Below the pieces are notes generated by a model. It was not told the DNA's origin, did no database searches, and saw only the letters and a program-made list of their open reading frames with translations. From Verrucomicrobiota bacterium (GTDB taxonomy: Bacteria > Verrucomicrobiota > Verrucomicrobiia > Limisphaerales > SIBE01), in assembly GCA_016871515.1 (NCBI GenBank), contig VHDE01000009.1, positions 1 through 64,000 of the forward strand: a stretch of DNA of 64,000 nucleotides, read 5' to 3'. Positions 26,191 through 35,681 of the stretch are shown one piece after another. Both the position numbers and the translations under genes were made by a program. The stretch's first letter is position 1, and each line of letters begins with the position of its first letter.

Positions 26191-26927
26191 TCCTTCTGTT
26201 CTTTGTCGCTACGGAGATTGCCGTTGTGAAGTTGCAGGCCAACGACGTAACTGCGGCCTTCGAACAGGCCAACCGTCTTTACGAACAGAACAAATATTCT
26301 GAAGCGGCAGGCGCCTATCAAAAACTGGTCGAAGCTCGACGCGTCTCGGCCCCGCTCTACTTTAATCTTGGGAACGCGCTCTTTAAGTCAGGCCAAGTTG
26401 GCAAAGCGATTATCAGTTACCGCTTCGCCCAAACCCTGGCGCCGCGCGATCCCGACATCAAAGCGAACCTGCGTTTCGCCCGCGACACGGTTCAAGGTGG
26501 CCCCGGCTTGTCTCGAAATCGGTGGGCTGAGTTGGTGAAGACCTTGACTTTGGGTGAACTGACGATGATTACCGTCCTGACGTTCTGGATTTGGATGAGC
26601 CTTTTGATCGTGCGAGAATTGCGCATGAGTCTTCAAACGGCGCTCTCGAGCTACACACGCGCCGCCGGTGTTGTCACCCTTGTCTTTGCCGGCTGGCTTA
26701 TGGCCTCTCACTACGCCCATTTTGAAGCCGAATCAGCGGTGGTGGTGGCGCCTGAAGCCGCCGTCCGCTACGGGCCGCTCGAAGAATCGCAAAGCTTTTA
26801 CACACTCCGCGACGGCGCTGAAGTTGCGGTCATCGGACGAAAGGCAAGCTGGCTGCAAGTGAAGGACGCGTCGCAACGCGTCGGTTGGGTGCAAAGCAAA
26901 CAAGTTGGGCTGCTGCCGCCCGGATAG
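26187..26927 (+). CDS. batE: BatE-like TPR/SH3 membrane protein
   Basis: 246 residues from the ATG at 26187, which gives a signal-like start (MILLFFVATEIAVVKLQA). TPR motifs follow (FEQANRLYEQNKYSEAAGAY; YFNLGNALFKSGQVGKAIIS), then two membrane helices (LTMITVLTFWIWMSLLIV; AGVVTLVFAGWLMASHY) and an SH3-like end (AAVRYGPLEESQSFYTLRDG, then WLQVKDASQRVGWV). This is the BatE architecture. The frame is open 104 codons further upstream through the repeat, so a longer protein starting at 25923 inside batD is possible but its extra sequence is repeat-derived. No strong ribosome site precedes 26187. Confidence 0.8.
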   Translation: MILLFFVATEIAVVKLQANDVTAAFEQANRLYEQNKYSEAAGAYQKLVEARRVSAPLYFNLGNALFKSGQVGKAIISYRFAQTLAPRDPDIKANLRFARDTVQGGPGLSRNRWAELVKTLTLGELTMITVLTFWIWMSLLIVRELRMSLQTALSSYTRAAGVVTLVFAGWLMASHYAHFEAESAVVVAPEAAVRYGPLEESQSFYTLRDGAEVAVIGRKASWLQVKDASQRVGWVQSKQVGLLPPG

Positions 26928-26965
26928 GACCGCAATTGGCCGGGCGTGCGCGCTTTGAATGAAGG

Positions 26966-27289
26966 TCATTTGTAGAGCGCGTTCGTCCAGTTGCTCTGCG
27001 TGTAAGGCTCGATCAATTTGTCCCAATCGAAGAAATTGGTCGGGTTATCCAGCAGAGTGAATGCGTCCGGGTAACGTTCGCGCTCCTGCACGTACATCAA
27101 CAGGCCCAGGCCAATTTGCCGCAAGTTTCCCCGGCACCTGGCTTGAAAAGCTTTCTCCTTGGCCTTCACCAGCGCGGGCAACAGCAAGCTCGAGCAAGCT
27201 CGCGAGAATCGCAATAATGGCAATGACCACCAGCATTCGATAAGAGTAAATCCCTTGCGCTTCTGGCCTTTCATGATTTTGTCCTCCAT
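26966..27289 (-). pseudogene. prepilin-like (H-X9-DG-type) protein with scrambled hydrophobic core
   Basis: The ATG at 27289 gives MEDKIMKGQKRKGFTLIE, a type IV prepilin cleavage site (G|FTLIE). The expected LLVVIAIIAILASLL is present in the DNA but in another frame: one base is missing directly after the GAA codon, and a 10-bp tandem duplication (GAGCTTGCTC GAGCTTGCTG, near 27187-27206) restores the frame 15 codons later. The translated core is therefore CWWSLPLLRFSRACS. After LLPALVKAKEKA the family sequence resumes (NLRQIGLGLLMYVQER) but stops after about 107 residues, well short of the usual 220-280. It is almost certainly non-functional. Confidence 0.75.
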
Positions 27290-27366
27290 TATTTTGTCTC
27301 TTCCAGTCGAAACCAAATGATCGAGGACAAAATCATAAAGGCTCGAGTCCAGGTTCACAGCAAGCT

Positions 27367-29121
27367 TTAGGTTTCCAGTCTGACCGTTGGCGCAGCATCC
27401 TTGCCCCGGGGTTCGGGCGGCAAGACGCCGCTCGAACTCGCAGACAGGATGTCTGCTCTACGATCGGAAGCCTTCTCAACATTTGCGCTGTCGTGAAGCG
27501 CGCTCTTCCAATCGGACGGGTTCGCGGCAATCGCTCGGAAATAGCTCAGAAATTGGTGGCGTGCAGACCAGGCCAGGATGAAATCGAACGTCAGCGCCAA
27601 GCCAAGCCAAACGAGCGGCTCCGATAGCACGCCGTGCCGGGCGACGCGTGTCAGGCCCCAAAGGCCGACCGTAGCCACGGCAAACAGATAGATCAGCCAT
27701 CTCCACCAAAGCACGCGAACCAGCGTCTGAGCGATAGCTCTGTTTAGCCCACGTGCTCTGATCGCCGTCCACATTCCCACCCACCGCAGCGCCACCAGGT
27801 CCGCGACAAACACCGGAAGGCTCATGAGCAGCCAAATCCTGCCCGTTTCCGAAGACGATCCCCGCCCCAAGGAGAGCACAATCCCAATCCATGCCGCTAC
27901 TGCGAGGGACAAGATGACGATGACAGGCCACGCAAATTGGCGCCGCAAGGCCATGGTTTGCCCCCGAACCATCTCGCCCACTTGGAGAGGCGTGCAGGCC
28001 AGCAATTCGAGCGCGCTACATCGACGGTCCTCAATCCAGCGATGGCAAGTTTCGCCCGTTAACCAGACTTTCACGAGGACCTGGACAGTAAACACCAGAA
28101 AGAGCGAGAGCTCATAAGATCCAAGCGAATATTTCGCGTATCCCCAGAGAGCGAGGACCGTGAACGGCAATATTAGCACCCAGACCAACTTGGATTTATG
28201 ACGTTCCCGGGCACAGAGCCAGAGAACTGGATTTTGGTCTAAGAGACTGCGGCGATAAAGAGCGCGCTCCTCCGGTTTGCCAAGACGCCAGCTTCGCGAA
28301 AGCTCACTCCAATAATCCAGCTTGCGGCCTTTGGGCCGATCCTTCCACACCCGCGGCACGATGGCACAGGCCGAAGCCAGGAGCACCCACGACAACCCAT
28401 GCGTCATAGCGACGGAGCTATAAAACATCGCGCTCTGCACCGGTCCCAGCGCCGGAGATTGAGCCATTCTAAATGCAAAAGCCGGACTCGGCGCCAAGAT
28501 GTTTTGGTTAAGATCCGAAAACCTTCCTCCCACAGGATCGTTGAACATCAGGTGCAATCCAATCTCGTACGGGACCGCCGTGACAATGAGCATCAACAGC
28601 AATGCCGCAAAAACAGCTCTGCGCTCGTTCGTGCTGATCGCGGAGACAAACACTCCAGCCGAAAGTGTGAAGAATAATGTGTTGCCTAAAACCAACGCCG
28701 TGCGCGCAACTTCAGCGCCCGTCACACCACCCAAGGGCAAGGTCAGCGCCATCATCGGGACTAAAGCGAGCAAGCCGTACACGGCATGAATCGATGAGGA
28801 CAACATTTTCCCAAAAATGATGTCGTAACCTTTGAGGTCCGTCAGAAACAGCAGTCCTATCGTGCCCTCTCGCTTTTCGGCGCTCAGACAATCCGCCGTG
28901 ACCAGAGGCCCGAGTGGAAGGCAATAAACGAAACCGATGATGGAGAGGGTTGAGAAAAGCGTTTTGCCTTGGCCGGCCATTGGAGCAGTGGGCGCGGTGA
29001 CAAGAAGCAGACACAAAGTGAAGAAGCCTGCCACGGCGCACGCGAGCACTCGTACCCAGTAAGTGCTTCGTCTTCGTGCTTGAACGGTCAGTTCTCGTGT
29101 TACAACTGGCAACAGTCGCAT
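27367..29121 (-). CDS. ABC-2-type transporter permease
   Basis: 584 residues with about twelve hydrophobic segments in two groups. The N-terminal half is a recognisable ABC-2 permease: LLPVVTRELTVQARRR, then a CLSAEKREGTIGLLFLTDLK stretch with the conserved E-REG-LL motif, then FGKMLSSSIHAVYGLLALVP. A similar motif recurs in the second half (WIEDRRCSALELLACTPLQV), suggesting an internal duplication. No ATPase gene is adjacent, so its ATP-binding partner is encoded elsewhere. The substrate is unknown. Confidence 0.85.
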   Translation of the reverse strand: MRLLPVVTRELTVQARRRSTYWVRVLACAVAGFFTLCLLLVTAPTAPMAGQGKTLFSTLSIIGFVYCLPLGPLVTADCLSAEKREGTIGLLFLTDLKGYDIIFGKMLSSSIHAVYGLLALVPMMALTLPLGGVTGAEVARTALVLGNTLFFTLSAGVFVSAISTNERRAVFAALLLMLIVTAVPYEIGLHLMFNDPVGGRFSDLNQNILAPSPAFAFRMAQSPALGPVQSAMFYSSVAMTHGLSWVLLASACAIVPRVWKDRPKGRKLDYWSELSRSWRLGKPEERALYRRSLLDQNPVLWLCARERHKSKLVWVLILPFTVLALWGYAKYSLGSYELSLFLVFTVQVLVKVWLTGETCHRWIEDRRCSALELLACTPLQVGEMVRGQTMALRRQFAWPVIVILSLAVAAWIGIVLSLGRGSSSETGRIWLLMSLPVFVADLVALRWVGMWTAIRARGLNRAIAQTLVRVLWWRWLIYLFAVATVGLWGLTRVARHGVLSEPLVWLGLALTFDFILAWSARHQFLSYFRAIAANPSDWKSALHDSANVEKASDRRADILSASSSGVLPPEPRGKDAAPTVRLET

Positions 29122-29232
29122 GCGTCCGATATACCCTGTGGCGATAGACTGCCTCAGACCTTGCGTTGTTCAACGAATATCTGCAGAAACTAGGAATTGA
29201 ATTCGTGACGCCTGCGACTACTGTGGCTGCAG

Positions 29233-29637
29233 ATGAAGCCTTCTGTAATTATTCGCTCCCTTGCATTCGGTCTTGGAACTTTCGTTGCGCTTTGCGGAGC
29301 TGCCCACGGGCAAGTGGCCGCCGGCGGCGGGGTCGCTGGATCTCCCGGTGCTGGCGCCGGAGGCGGTGGAATCGGCGGCATTAACCAACCGGGGATCGTG
29401 TATGTCACGATTCCAGCCCCGAAGGTTTACCCATCAGTGATCGCGCGAAATTTTTTCGCGCTTAATGGACTCAATCTAACTCCGGGACCGGTGCGGAATC
29501 AGGCGCAACAGGCTTTCCCAGCGGGCCCGGGTTTCGCGCGGCGCCCATTCTCTCCAAGAGTTCCGCAAATGCTTCCGCGACTCAGTCCGTATTTGGCGCG
29601 GAACGCAGGCATCGGCGCGCAACGATTGCCACGTTAA
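29233..29637 (+). CDS. small secreted Gly/Pro-rich protein, unknown
   Basis: 134 residues. A signal peptide (VIIRSLAFGLGTFVALCGAAHG-QV) leads to a glycine-rich stretch (AAGGGVAGSPGAGAGGGGIG), a short conserved-looking core (PGIVYVTIPAPKVYPSVIAR) and a Pro/Arg-rich end. I do not recognise the family. It is divergent from the ABC-2 permease gene and stands alone. Base composition matches its neighbours. Confidence 0.5.
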   Translation: MKPSVIIRSLAFGLGTFVALCGAAHGQVAAGGGVAGSPGAGAGGGGIGGINQPGIVYVTIPAPKVYPSVIARNFFALNGLNLTPGPVRNQAQQAFPAGPGFARRPFSPRVPQMLPRLSPYLARNAGIGAQRLPR

Positions 29638-30048
29638 GCTGCTCCGCACGACAGGCGTCTCGCCTGTTCCAAAACTCCTTGTCGCACCCAGACAGGCGAG
29701 ACGGCTGTCCCCCGAGTTGAACATTTAGAAACCTGACGAATTCCAGCGCAGAGTGAAACTCCGGGCCACGGTGAACGCATCGGCGCGAATCGTTCAGTGC
29801 ATCCCGAAGTTGTCGGTAGCGGCGGGCATCCTGCCTGCCGTAGAGGGCGTGCATCTTGCCGCCCGGAGCAACGCTTGAAAACGAGGAGGCTGCCTTCTAG
29901 TGCGTGCGCGTGATCCGCCGGGCAGGATGCCTCGGCTCTACGGCAGGCAGGATGCCCGCCGCTACGATGTGCCGACAACTTCGGGATGCACCGCGAGACG
30001 TTCAAGTTGAACTTTGAAGTTCGTATCGGTTGTTTGTATCGTGGTGCG
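29638..30048. repeat. gap with family C unit (29643-29712) and family A unit (29797-29991)
   Basis: Family C: CGACAGGCGTCTCGCCTGTT and CAGACAGGCGAGACGGCTGT. Family A: GTGCATCCCGAAGTTGTCGG at 29797 and its complement CCGACAACTTCGGGATGCAC ending at 29991, a 195-base unit. Its right arm is nearly identical, base for base, to the half unit at 45932-46048. It ends 58 bases before the recG start. Confidence 0.8.
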
Positions 30049-32091
30049 ATGTCATTGCCTGCGCTCCAGCGAGAGCCCGCCCGCAAGCCGATCCCCCTCA
30101 CAGAACTCCGGGGCGTCGGCCCGGAGAGGGCTTCGCAATTGGCGCGGCTTGGGCTGCACGCAGTCGCTGATCTGTTCTTGCATCGGCCGCGGCGATATGA
30201 GGATCGGCGGCGGTTTCGGGAAATTGCCGCGCTGGCCTTGGATGAACCGGCGACGGTCCGCGGCCAGATTGTCGCGCTGGGCATCAAACGCTATGCGCGC
30301 GGGGCGAAATCTGTATTCGAGTTCATTCTCGATGACGGAACTGGTCGTTTGCATTGCCGCTGGTGGAACCTTCCGTACATGGAACAGTACTTCAAACAAG
30401 GGGACGACGTTTTGGTGTACGGCAAGGTTCACTCGTTACGCCCGCGAACTATCGATCATCCGGAAACGGAAGTGATCGAGACCGGGTCCGAGAATTCGAT
30501 TCATTTGAATCGCATCGTTCCAGTTTACCCACTCACTGAAGGTGTGACCCAGCGCTGGCTGCGGTCGCTGGTTTGGCATGCTCTCGCCGAATATGCAGCG
30601 CACATTCCCGAGCCGTGGCCAGGGCAAAAGCCTGCTGATGTGCCTAGTCAACAAGAAGCGGTGCGAATGTTGCATTTCCCAGCGGAATCCGACGATGCGG
30701 CAAAAGCGCGCGCGCGTCTGGCGCTCGATGAGTTCGTCGCCCTCCAGCTCGCTATCCAATCGCGTCGAAAGAAGCTTTACGCGAAGGCTAAGGGCTGGCC
30801 CTGCACCGGTGATAACCGATGGATGAAACCCTTTCTGGCGAAGCTCGGCTTCGCATTAACCGAGGCGCAAACGAAAGTGCTCCGGGAGTTGCGCAAAGAC
30901 ATGGCGGGCGGCCAGCCCATGCGGCGGTTGCTCCAGGGCGACGTTGGTTCGGGCAAGACAGTGGTTGCGGGTTGCTGCGCACTCATGGCTCTGGAAAGCG
31001 GATTCGCTGTCGCGCTTATGGCCCCCACCGAAATTCTCGCCGAACAGCATTATCAGAATTTCCGGCGCTGGTTCGAGCCGCTCGGAATTCCGGTTGAGCT
31101 TTGCACGGGGAGCCGCAAGACGGCGAGCCTTCGCAGTTCAACGTTGAACGTTCCAAGTTCAAAGGAGGCAACGCCTGCGCCAAAGCTCGTCATTGGCACG
31201 CATGCGTTGATTGAAGAATCGGTTTCGCTGGGGCAGCTCGGCTTGGTGATCATTGATGAACAACACAAGTTTGGTGTGGCACAACGTGAAAGGCTGTTGC
31301 GCAAAGGGCATTATCCGCACCTTTTGGTCATGACCGCGACGCCGATTCCTCGGACGTTGGGACTCACATTGTACGGAGACTTGGACATCTCCGTCATTGA
31401 TGAGTTGCCGGCCGGACGCGGGTCGATCAAGACGTTTGTTCGAGGACCTGAGAAGCTGCCGAAAGTCTGGGCATTTGTCCGCAGCAAACTCGCGGAAGGC
31501 CATCAAGCGTACGTGGTTTATCCGCGCGTCGAGGACTCCGGCAGCGGTGGATTGAAAGCTGTCACGCGGGAATGGAGCGCGTTGCAGAAGCAACTTGATC
31601 CTTGCAAGGTTGGCTTGTTGCATGGACGCCTTCCGGCCGAGGAAAAGGAGCGGGTGATGGCTGCGTTTCGAGATGGAGGTCTCGCGGTGCTGTTGGCAAC
31701 TCCGCTGATCGAAGTTGGCATGGATGTCCCGAATGCGACGGTCATGTTGATTGAAAACGCCGAACAATTTGGATTGGCGCAGTTGCATCAGTTGCGCGGC
31801 CGTATCGGTCGCGGCGCCAAGGAATCGTTCTGCATTCTGATTGCTGGACCAAAGAGCAAAGAATCGGAGAAACGTCTCCAGATTCTGGCAGAGACGACTG
31901 ACGGTTTTAAGATTGCCGAAGCTGACTTGCAATTGCGAGGACCGGGAGACTTTCTCGGCCAGCAACAGAGCGGGTTGCCACCGCTCCGGTTTGGCGACCT
32001 GGCGAATGATGGGCCGCTCATCGAGCGCGCCCGCGTACTGGCCGCGGCGATGATGGAAGCCGCGGAAACTTACCCGGATCAAGGAGCATGA
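30049..32091 (+). CDS. recG: ATP-dependent DNA helicase RecG
   Basis: 680 residues from the ATG at 30049; a start 21 codons earlier lies next to the repeat and adds non-family sequence. The wedge/OB domain (LTELRGVGPERASQLARLGL; LHCRWWNLPYMEQYF) precedes the helicase core: Walker A GDVGSGKT, MAPTEILAEQHYQNF, DEQHKFGV box, MTATPIPRTL and QLRGRIGRG. RecG remodels stalled forks and branched DNA. The loop between motifs Ia and II holds an unusual stretch, TASLRSSTLNVPSSKEATPA, coded by bases resembling the TTCAACGTTCAAC repeats at 20790. folK overlaps its stop by ATGA. Confidence 0.95.
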   Translation: MSLPALQREPARKPIPLTELRGVGPERASQLARLGLHAVADLFLHRPRRYEDRRRFREIAALALDEPATVRGQIVALGIKRYARGAKSVFEFILDDGTGRLHCRWWNLPYMEQYFKQGDDVLVYGKVHSLRPRTIDHPETEVIETGSENSIHLNRIVPVYPLTEGVTQRWLRSLVWHALAEYAAHIPEPWPGQKPADVPSQQEAVRMLHFPAESDDAAKARARLALDEFVALQLAIQSRRKKLYAKAKGWPCTGDNRWMKPFLAKLGFALTEAQTKVLRELRKDMAGGQPMRRLLQGDVGSGKTVVAGCCALMALESGFAVALMAPTEILAEQHYQNFRRWFEPLGIPVELCTGSRKTASLRSSTLNVPSSKEATPAPKLVIGTHALIEESVSLGQLGLVIIDEQHKFGVAQRERLLRKGHYPHLLVMTATPIPRTLGLTLYGDLDISVIDELPAGRGSIKTFVRGPEKLPKVWAFVRSKLAEGHQAYVVYPRVEDSGSGGLKAVTREWSALQKQLDPCKVGLLHGRLPAEEKERVMAAFRDGGLAVLLATPLIEVGMDVPNATVMLIENAEQFGLAQLHQLRGRIGRGAKESFCILIAGPKSKESEKRLQILAETTDGFKIAEADLQLRGPGDFLGQQQSGLPPLRFGDLANDGPLIERARVLAAAMMEAAETYPDQGA

Positions 32092-32627
32092 GCGCTGGGA
32101 CCAAACAGCTGGCTCTCGTTGCCTTAGGTTCAAATCTGGGTCAGTCGCGGCAGATTATTTCCGGCGCGATGGCGTCTTTACAACAGCTCAGTGCTGAACC
32201 TCTGTTGAAGTCATCGATCTGGCGCAGCGCTCCGGTCGATTGCCCGCCGGGATCACCGGACTTTCTGAATGCCGCGGTTGCGTTCGTTCCGCGTGCGGCA
32301 GAAACGCCCGAGAGCTTGCTCGTGAAACTCCAGGATTTGGAGAGAGAGTTCGGACGCCAGCCGAAAAGGTTGCTCAATGAACCCCGTCCGCTTGACTTGG
32401 ACTTGATTGCCTTTGGAAACGAGACTCGGTCAAAGCCCGAACTGACTTTGCCGCATCCACGAGCGCATCTGCGGCGATTTGTGCTCGAGCCGCTGAATGA
32501 AATCGCTCCAGAGTTTGTCTTTCCGGGCCAAACGCGCAGCGTGAGGGATCTGCTGTCACTGCTCAACGGGAAGGAGCAGGTCGAGTGTCTCGCGTTTGGT
32601 GATGTCCGCCGCCGGGAGGGTCCTTAG
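32088..32627 (+). CDS. folK: 2-amino-4-hydroxy-6-hydroxymethyldihydropteridine diphosphokinase
   Basis: 179 residues. Family motifs in order: ALVALGSNLGQSRQII, SIWRSAPVDCPPGSPDFLNA, EREFGRQPKRLLNEPRPLDL followed by DLIAFG, and LTLPHPRAHLRRFVLEPLNE. FolK pyrophosphorylates 6-hydroxymethyl-dihydropterin in folate synthesis. The start overlaps the recG stop (ATGA), so it is translationally coupled to recG, an uncommon partner. A 26-nt perfect palindrome begins 3 bases after its stop. Confidence 0.95.
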   Translation: MSAGTKQLALVALGSNLGQSRQIISGAMASLQQLSAEPLLKSSIWRSAPVDCPPGSPDFLNAAVAFVPRAAETPESLLVKLQDLEREFGRQPKRLLNEPRPLDLDLIAFGNETRSKPELTLPHPRAHLRRFVLEPLNEIAPEFVFPGQTRSVRDLLSLLNGKEQVECLAFGDVRRREGP

Positions 32628-33026
32628 CTCAATTGTGAGCGGCCGCTCACAATTGGCCAAAACCGGCAGACGACTGGTCTCACGACACGCATTGGCGCCA
32701 GGAACCGATCGGAGCATACGTCGGCGCGGCAGCGTCTAGGAGGTCTTGGAGTGCCACCAGTGAAAGGCATAAACAGGATTTTGCGCACGTGCGCAAAATC
32801 CAGCTAACCGCCGAAAACCGTTTCGCTCGTCGATTCGATAGTATCGAAGTATCCGTTTGGCGTAGCGCACTGCCCAGTCTGCCGTTTCGCCGGTTGCCAA
32901 TCGGCAGAGTTTGGCGCGCGCTCAACCAAACGCCGGAGCGCAGGAGGGCATCCTGCGAAACAGAAACTGAGTAGTCTGCGTTACGCTAAACACACACGTC
33001 TCGAATCCCATTCTGCAACCACATGT
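32628..33026. repeat. gap with two spacerless palindromes and an inverted-repeat element
   Basis: 32630-32655 is a perfect palindrome of half-site CAATTGTGAGCGG. 32776-32801 is a perfect palindrome of half-site GGATTTTGCGCAC, close to the one at 16151. 32860-32990 has GGCGTAGCGCACTGCCCAGT, TTGCCAATCGGCAGAG and TAGTCTGCGTTACGC, like 16750-16875. No gene is seen. Confidence 0.75.
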
Positions 33027-35681
33027 TTAGCTTTGCTGGCCGTTGCCATCGGCGCCGCCTCCATCGAGGTCGATTAGAATATCCCGCGGTTCGGCGCCTT
33101 TGCTGGGGCCGACGATGCCCCGGTTTTCCAATTCATCCATGATGCGCGCGGCACGCGTGTAGCCGAGGCGAAGACGCCGTTGCATCAGCGAGACGCTAGC
33201 CTTTTGTTCGCTGCGAATCACCTCGATGCATTGCTGGATCAAGTCTTCGTCTTCGTCGCAACCATCGCCCTCTTCCATGCTGCTGACGGGCTTCGACAGT
33301 TGCTGGTGAATTTCGACTTCGTAGCTTGGCTTGCCTTGCTGAGCGATGAAATCAACGACCCCTTGGATTTCTTGATCGGTGATTAAGGCGCCTTGCGCGC
33401 GCGTCAATTTCGCTGAGCCGGGCGGAAGATAAAGCATATCGCCTTTGCCGAGCAGTTTGTCAGCGCCCATGGCGTCGAGAATCGTGCGCGAATCAACCTT
33501 GGCAGCGACTTGAAAGGCGATGCGCGCCGGAATGTTCGCTTTGATGACGCCCGTGATGACATCGACGCTCGGCCGCTGCGTCGCAACGATACAATGAATG
33601 CCGGCGGCGCGCGCCATCTGCGTGATGCGAGCGATGGCCATTTCGACATCGGCCGGGGCGACCAACATCAAGTCGGCCAATTCGTCGATAATCACCACAA
33701 TGTAACTGAGCTTGTCGGGAATAATGATTTCGTCCTCGCGCGGGACAACGATCTCTTCGTCGAGTTCGACCGCAAAGCCCTCGGAGCTGACCTCGATCTT
33801 TTCCTTCTTGGCGGTCAGCGGCAATTCCGGTTCGGGCGGAGGCATCGGACGGCCTTTGGGCCGGTCATTGAAGGATTTGATATTGCGCACGCCGACCTTC
33901 GCAAAGATTTGATATCGCTTCTCCATTTCATTGACGACCCAGCGCAGAGCGAGAATGACTTTCTTGGGATCGTTCACGACCGGGACGACGAGATGAGGCA
34001 GCGCGTTGTACTGCTGAAGTTCGACCACCTTCGGATCGATCATGACGAAACGCAATTGGTCGGGTGGAAAACGGTAGAGCAGGGAAGCGATAATCGCGTT
34101 GATGCAAACCGATTTGCCAGAACCGGTGCTGCCGGCAATGAGCAGGTGTGGCATCTCGGCCAGGTCGGCGATGATCGGATGGCCGTAGACATCCTTGCCC
34201 AACGCCAGCGGAATCCGCGCCTTGGTTTTCACCCATTCCTCGGATTCCAAAAGGTCGCGCATGATCACTTTGGTCTTAATGATATTGGGAACTTCGACAC
34301 CAACGGAACTTTTGCCGGGCACCGGCGCGAGGATGTGAATCCGCTCGGCCTTGAGAGCGGCTGCGATGTTGTTGGTCAGCGCGGTAATTTTTTCGAGCTT
34401 CACGCCGGGCGCCGGATGCAACTCGTATCGTGTGATGGTCGGCCCTTTAGTGATGTCGCCAAGAGCCACTTCGATGTCGAACTGCGCCAGGGTGCTTTGC
34501 ATCAAGCGCGCGTTGGCCATCAATTCTTCTTTGGATTCGGTCGGCTTGACACTGGCGTCGGGAAAGTTCAGCAAACTGAGCGGCGGCAATTGATAATTGC
34601 CAATCAAAGGCGTGGCGGCCACGGCAATCGGTTTTGGTTTGCGCGGCTTGAGCTTTGCGGCGCCGGAGAGATCGCGAATGACCGGGACGCGATCGCTCGT
34701 TTTCCCGTTTCCGTTCCCGTTTGCTTCGGCCTCCTTTCCGTCTGACTCTTTGGCGTCGGATGGCGGCGTCTCACTGGAAGCCGCCTTGGGTTCGGTCGCC
34801 TTGCCGAGAACCTCAGCGGTGGTGGCAGCCGCGATTTCCTTTGCGGTGATGACTTCGCCTTCGAGGACAGGTTCAGGCGGCCGGCTTGAGTTAGCTTGGA
34901 ATGGGTTGGACTTTGGGGACGATTTGCTGCGCGGTTGAGGAACGCTCAGATCGCGGACGGTCGGCTCAGGAACCGGCTTGAGATCCGCGCCGAGTCCGGA
35001 TGTTTCAACTTGTTCCTGGAGTTTCTTGGCTTGTTTCGCCAGGTCGCGGGCTCGGCGCTCGAGGGCCTCTTCATGGGCGGCGAGACCAGCGGATGGCTCA
35101 TCCGAAGAAGCTGAGGCTGCTTGCTTCCGTCGTTGCCAGACCGTGCGCAGCCATTCGCCGAGTTGAAAGTTTGTCAGAAACAACAGGCTGATTGCATAGA
35201 CCGTGGCCAGGACAATGATCGCGCCTTTGCCGAAATGTTTCAGCCCGTAGTTGTGCAGCGTGATTCCGACCAAGCCGCCCGCGCGGCCCGCGTCTCGGTT
35301 CAGGTCGAGATTCAATGTGTCGGAATACAAATCGAGAACACCTGTAAACGCGACGAGCAAGAGCAGAGCCCAGAGCACACGCCGATGCAAATAAGCGAAA
35401 AGCTCGAAGAAACTGGCGAGGCCAAAACCGAGCAGGAAAACAGGGACAACGTAGGCGGAAGCGCCTAAGAGAAAGAACAAGCCGTAAGCCGAGTACGCGC
35501 CGATGGGGCCAATCCAGTTGTGAGCGTCCTTGTGTGGTGAACTCGTATTAAACGAGAGATCGTAGCGGTCATACGAAAACAGCGCGACTCCTAGCAAGAC
35601 CGCTAGCGAGAGAAGCAGGATGCCGGCAATATCGCTGGAGTTGCGTGATGGCAATGTGTTCGATGCTGCTTTCCGAGCCAT
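33027..35681 (-). CDS. ftsK: DNA translocase FtsK
   Basis: About 884 residues from ATG 35681 (a GTG two codons earlier is the alternative). Four to five N-terminal membrane helices are followed by a linker of about 200 residues rich in Pro, Ser, Glu and Lys. The alpha/beta motor domain then has Walker A GSTGSGKS, Walker B VVIIDELADLM and ITQMARAAGIHCIVATQRPS. The C-terminal winged-helix gamma domain (IRSEQKASVSLMQRRLRLGY, then RAARIMDELE) reads polar DNA signals. FtsK sorts chromosome termini into daughter cells at the septum. No gene is cotranscribed. Confidence 0.95.
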   Translation of the reverse strand: MARKAASNTLPSRNSSDIAGILLLSLAVLLGVALFSYDRYDLSFNTSSPHKDAHNWIGPIGAYSAYGLFFLLGASAYVVPVFLLGFGLASFFELFAYLHRRVLWALLLLVAFTGVLDLYSDTLNLDLNRDAGRAGGLVGITLHNYGLKHFGKGAIIVLATVYAISLLFLTNFQLGEWLRTVWQRRKQAASASSDEPSAGLAAHEEALERRARDLAKQAKKLQEQVETSGLGADLKPVPEPTVRDLSVPQPRSKSSPKSNPFQANSSRPPEPVLEGEVITAKEIAAATTAEVLGKATEPKAASSETPPSDAKESDGKEAEANGNGNGKTSDRVPVIRDLSGAAKLKPRKPKPIAVAATPLIGNYQLPPLSLLNFPDASVKPTESKEELMANARLMQSTLAQFDIEVALGDITKGPTITRYELHPAPGVKLEKITALTNNIAAALKAERIHILAPVPGKSSVGVEVPNIIKTKVIMRDLLESEEWVKTKARIPLALGKDVYGHPIIADLAEMPHLLIAGSTGSGKSVCINAIIASLLYRFPPDQLRFVMIDPKVVELQQYNALPHLVVPVVNDPKKVILALRWVVNEMEKRYQIFAKVGVRNIKSFNDRPKGRPMPPPEPELPLTAKKEKIEVSSEGFAVELDEEIVVPREDEIIIPDKLSYIVVIIDELADLMLVAPADVEMAIARITQMARAAGIHCIVATQRPSVDVITGVIKANIPARIAFQVAAKVDSRTILDAMGADKLLGKGDMLYLPPGSAKLTRAQGALITDQEIQGVVDFIAQQGKPSYEVEIHQQLSKPVSSMEEGDGCDEDEDLIQQCIEVIRSEQKASVSLMQRRLRLGYTRAARIMDELENRGIVGPSKGAEPRDILIDLDGGGADGNGQQS

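Noticed and set aside
33510..34745. Plus-strand frame of about 410 codons across ftsK
   Set aside because: It is antisense to the conserved FtsK motor motifs and has no family resemblance.
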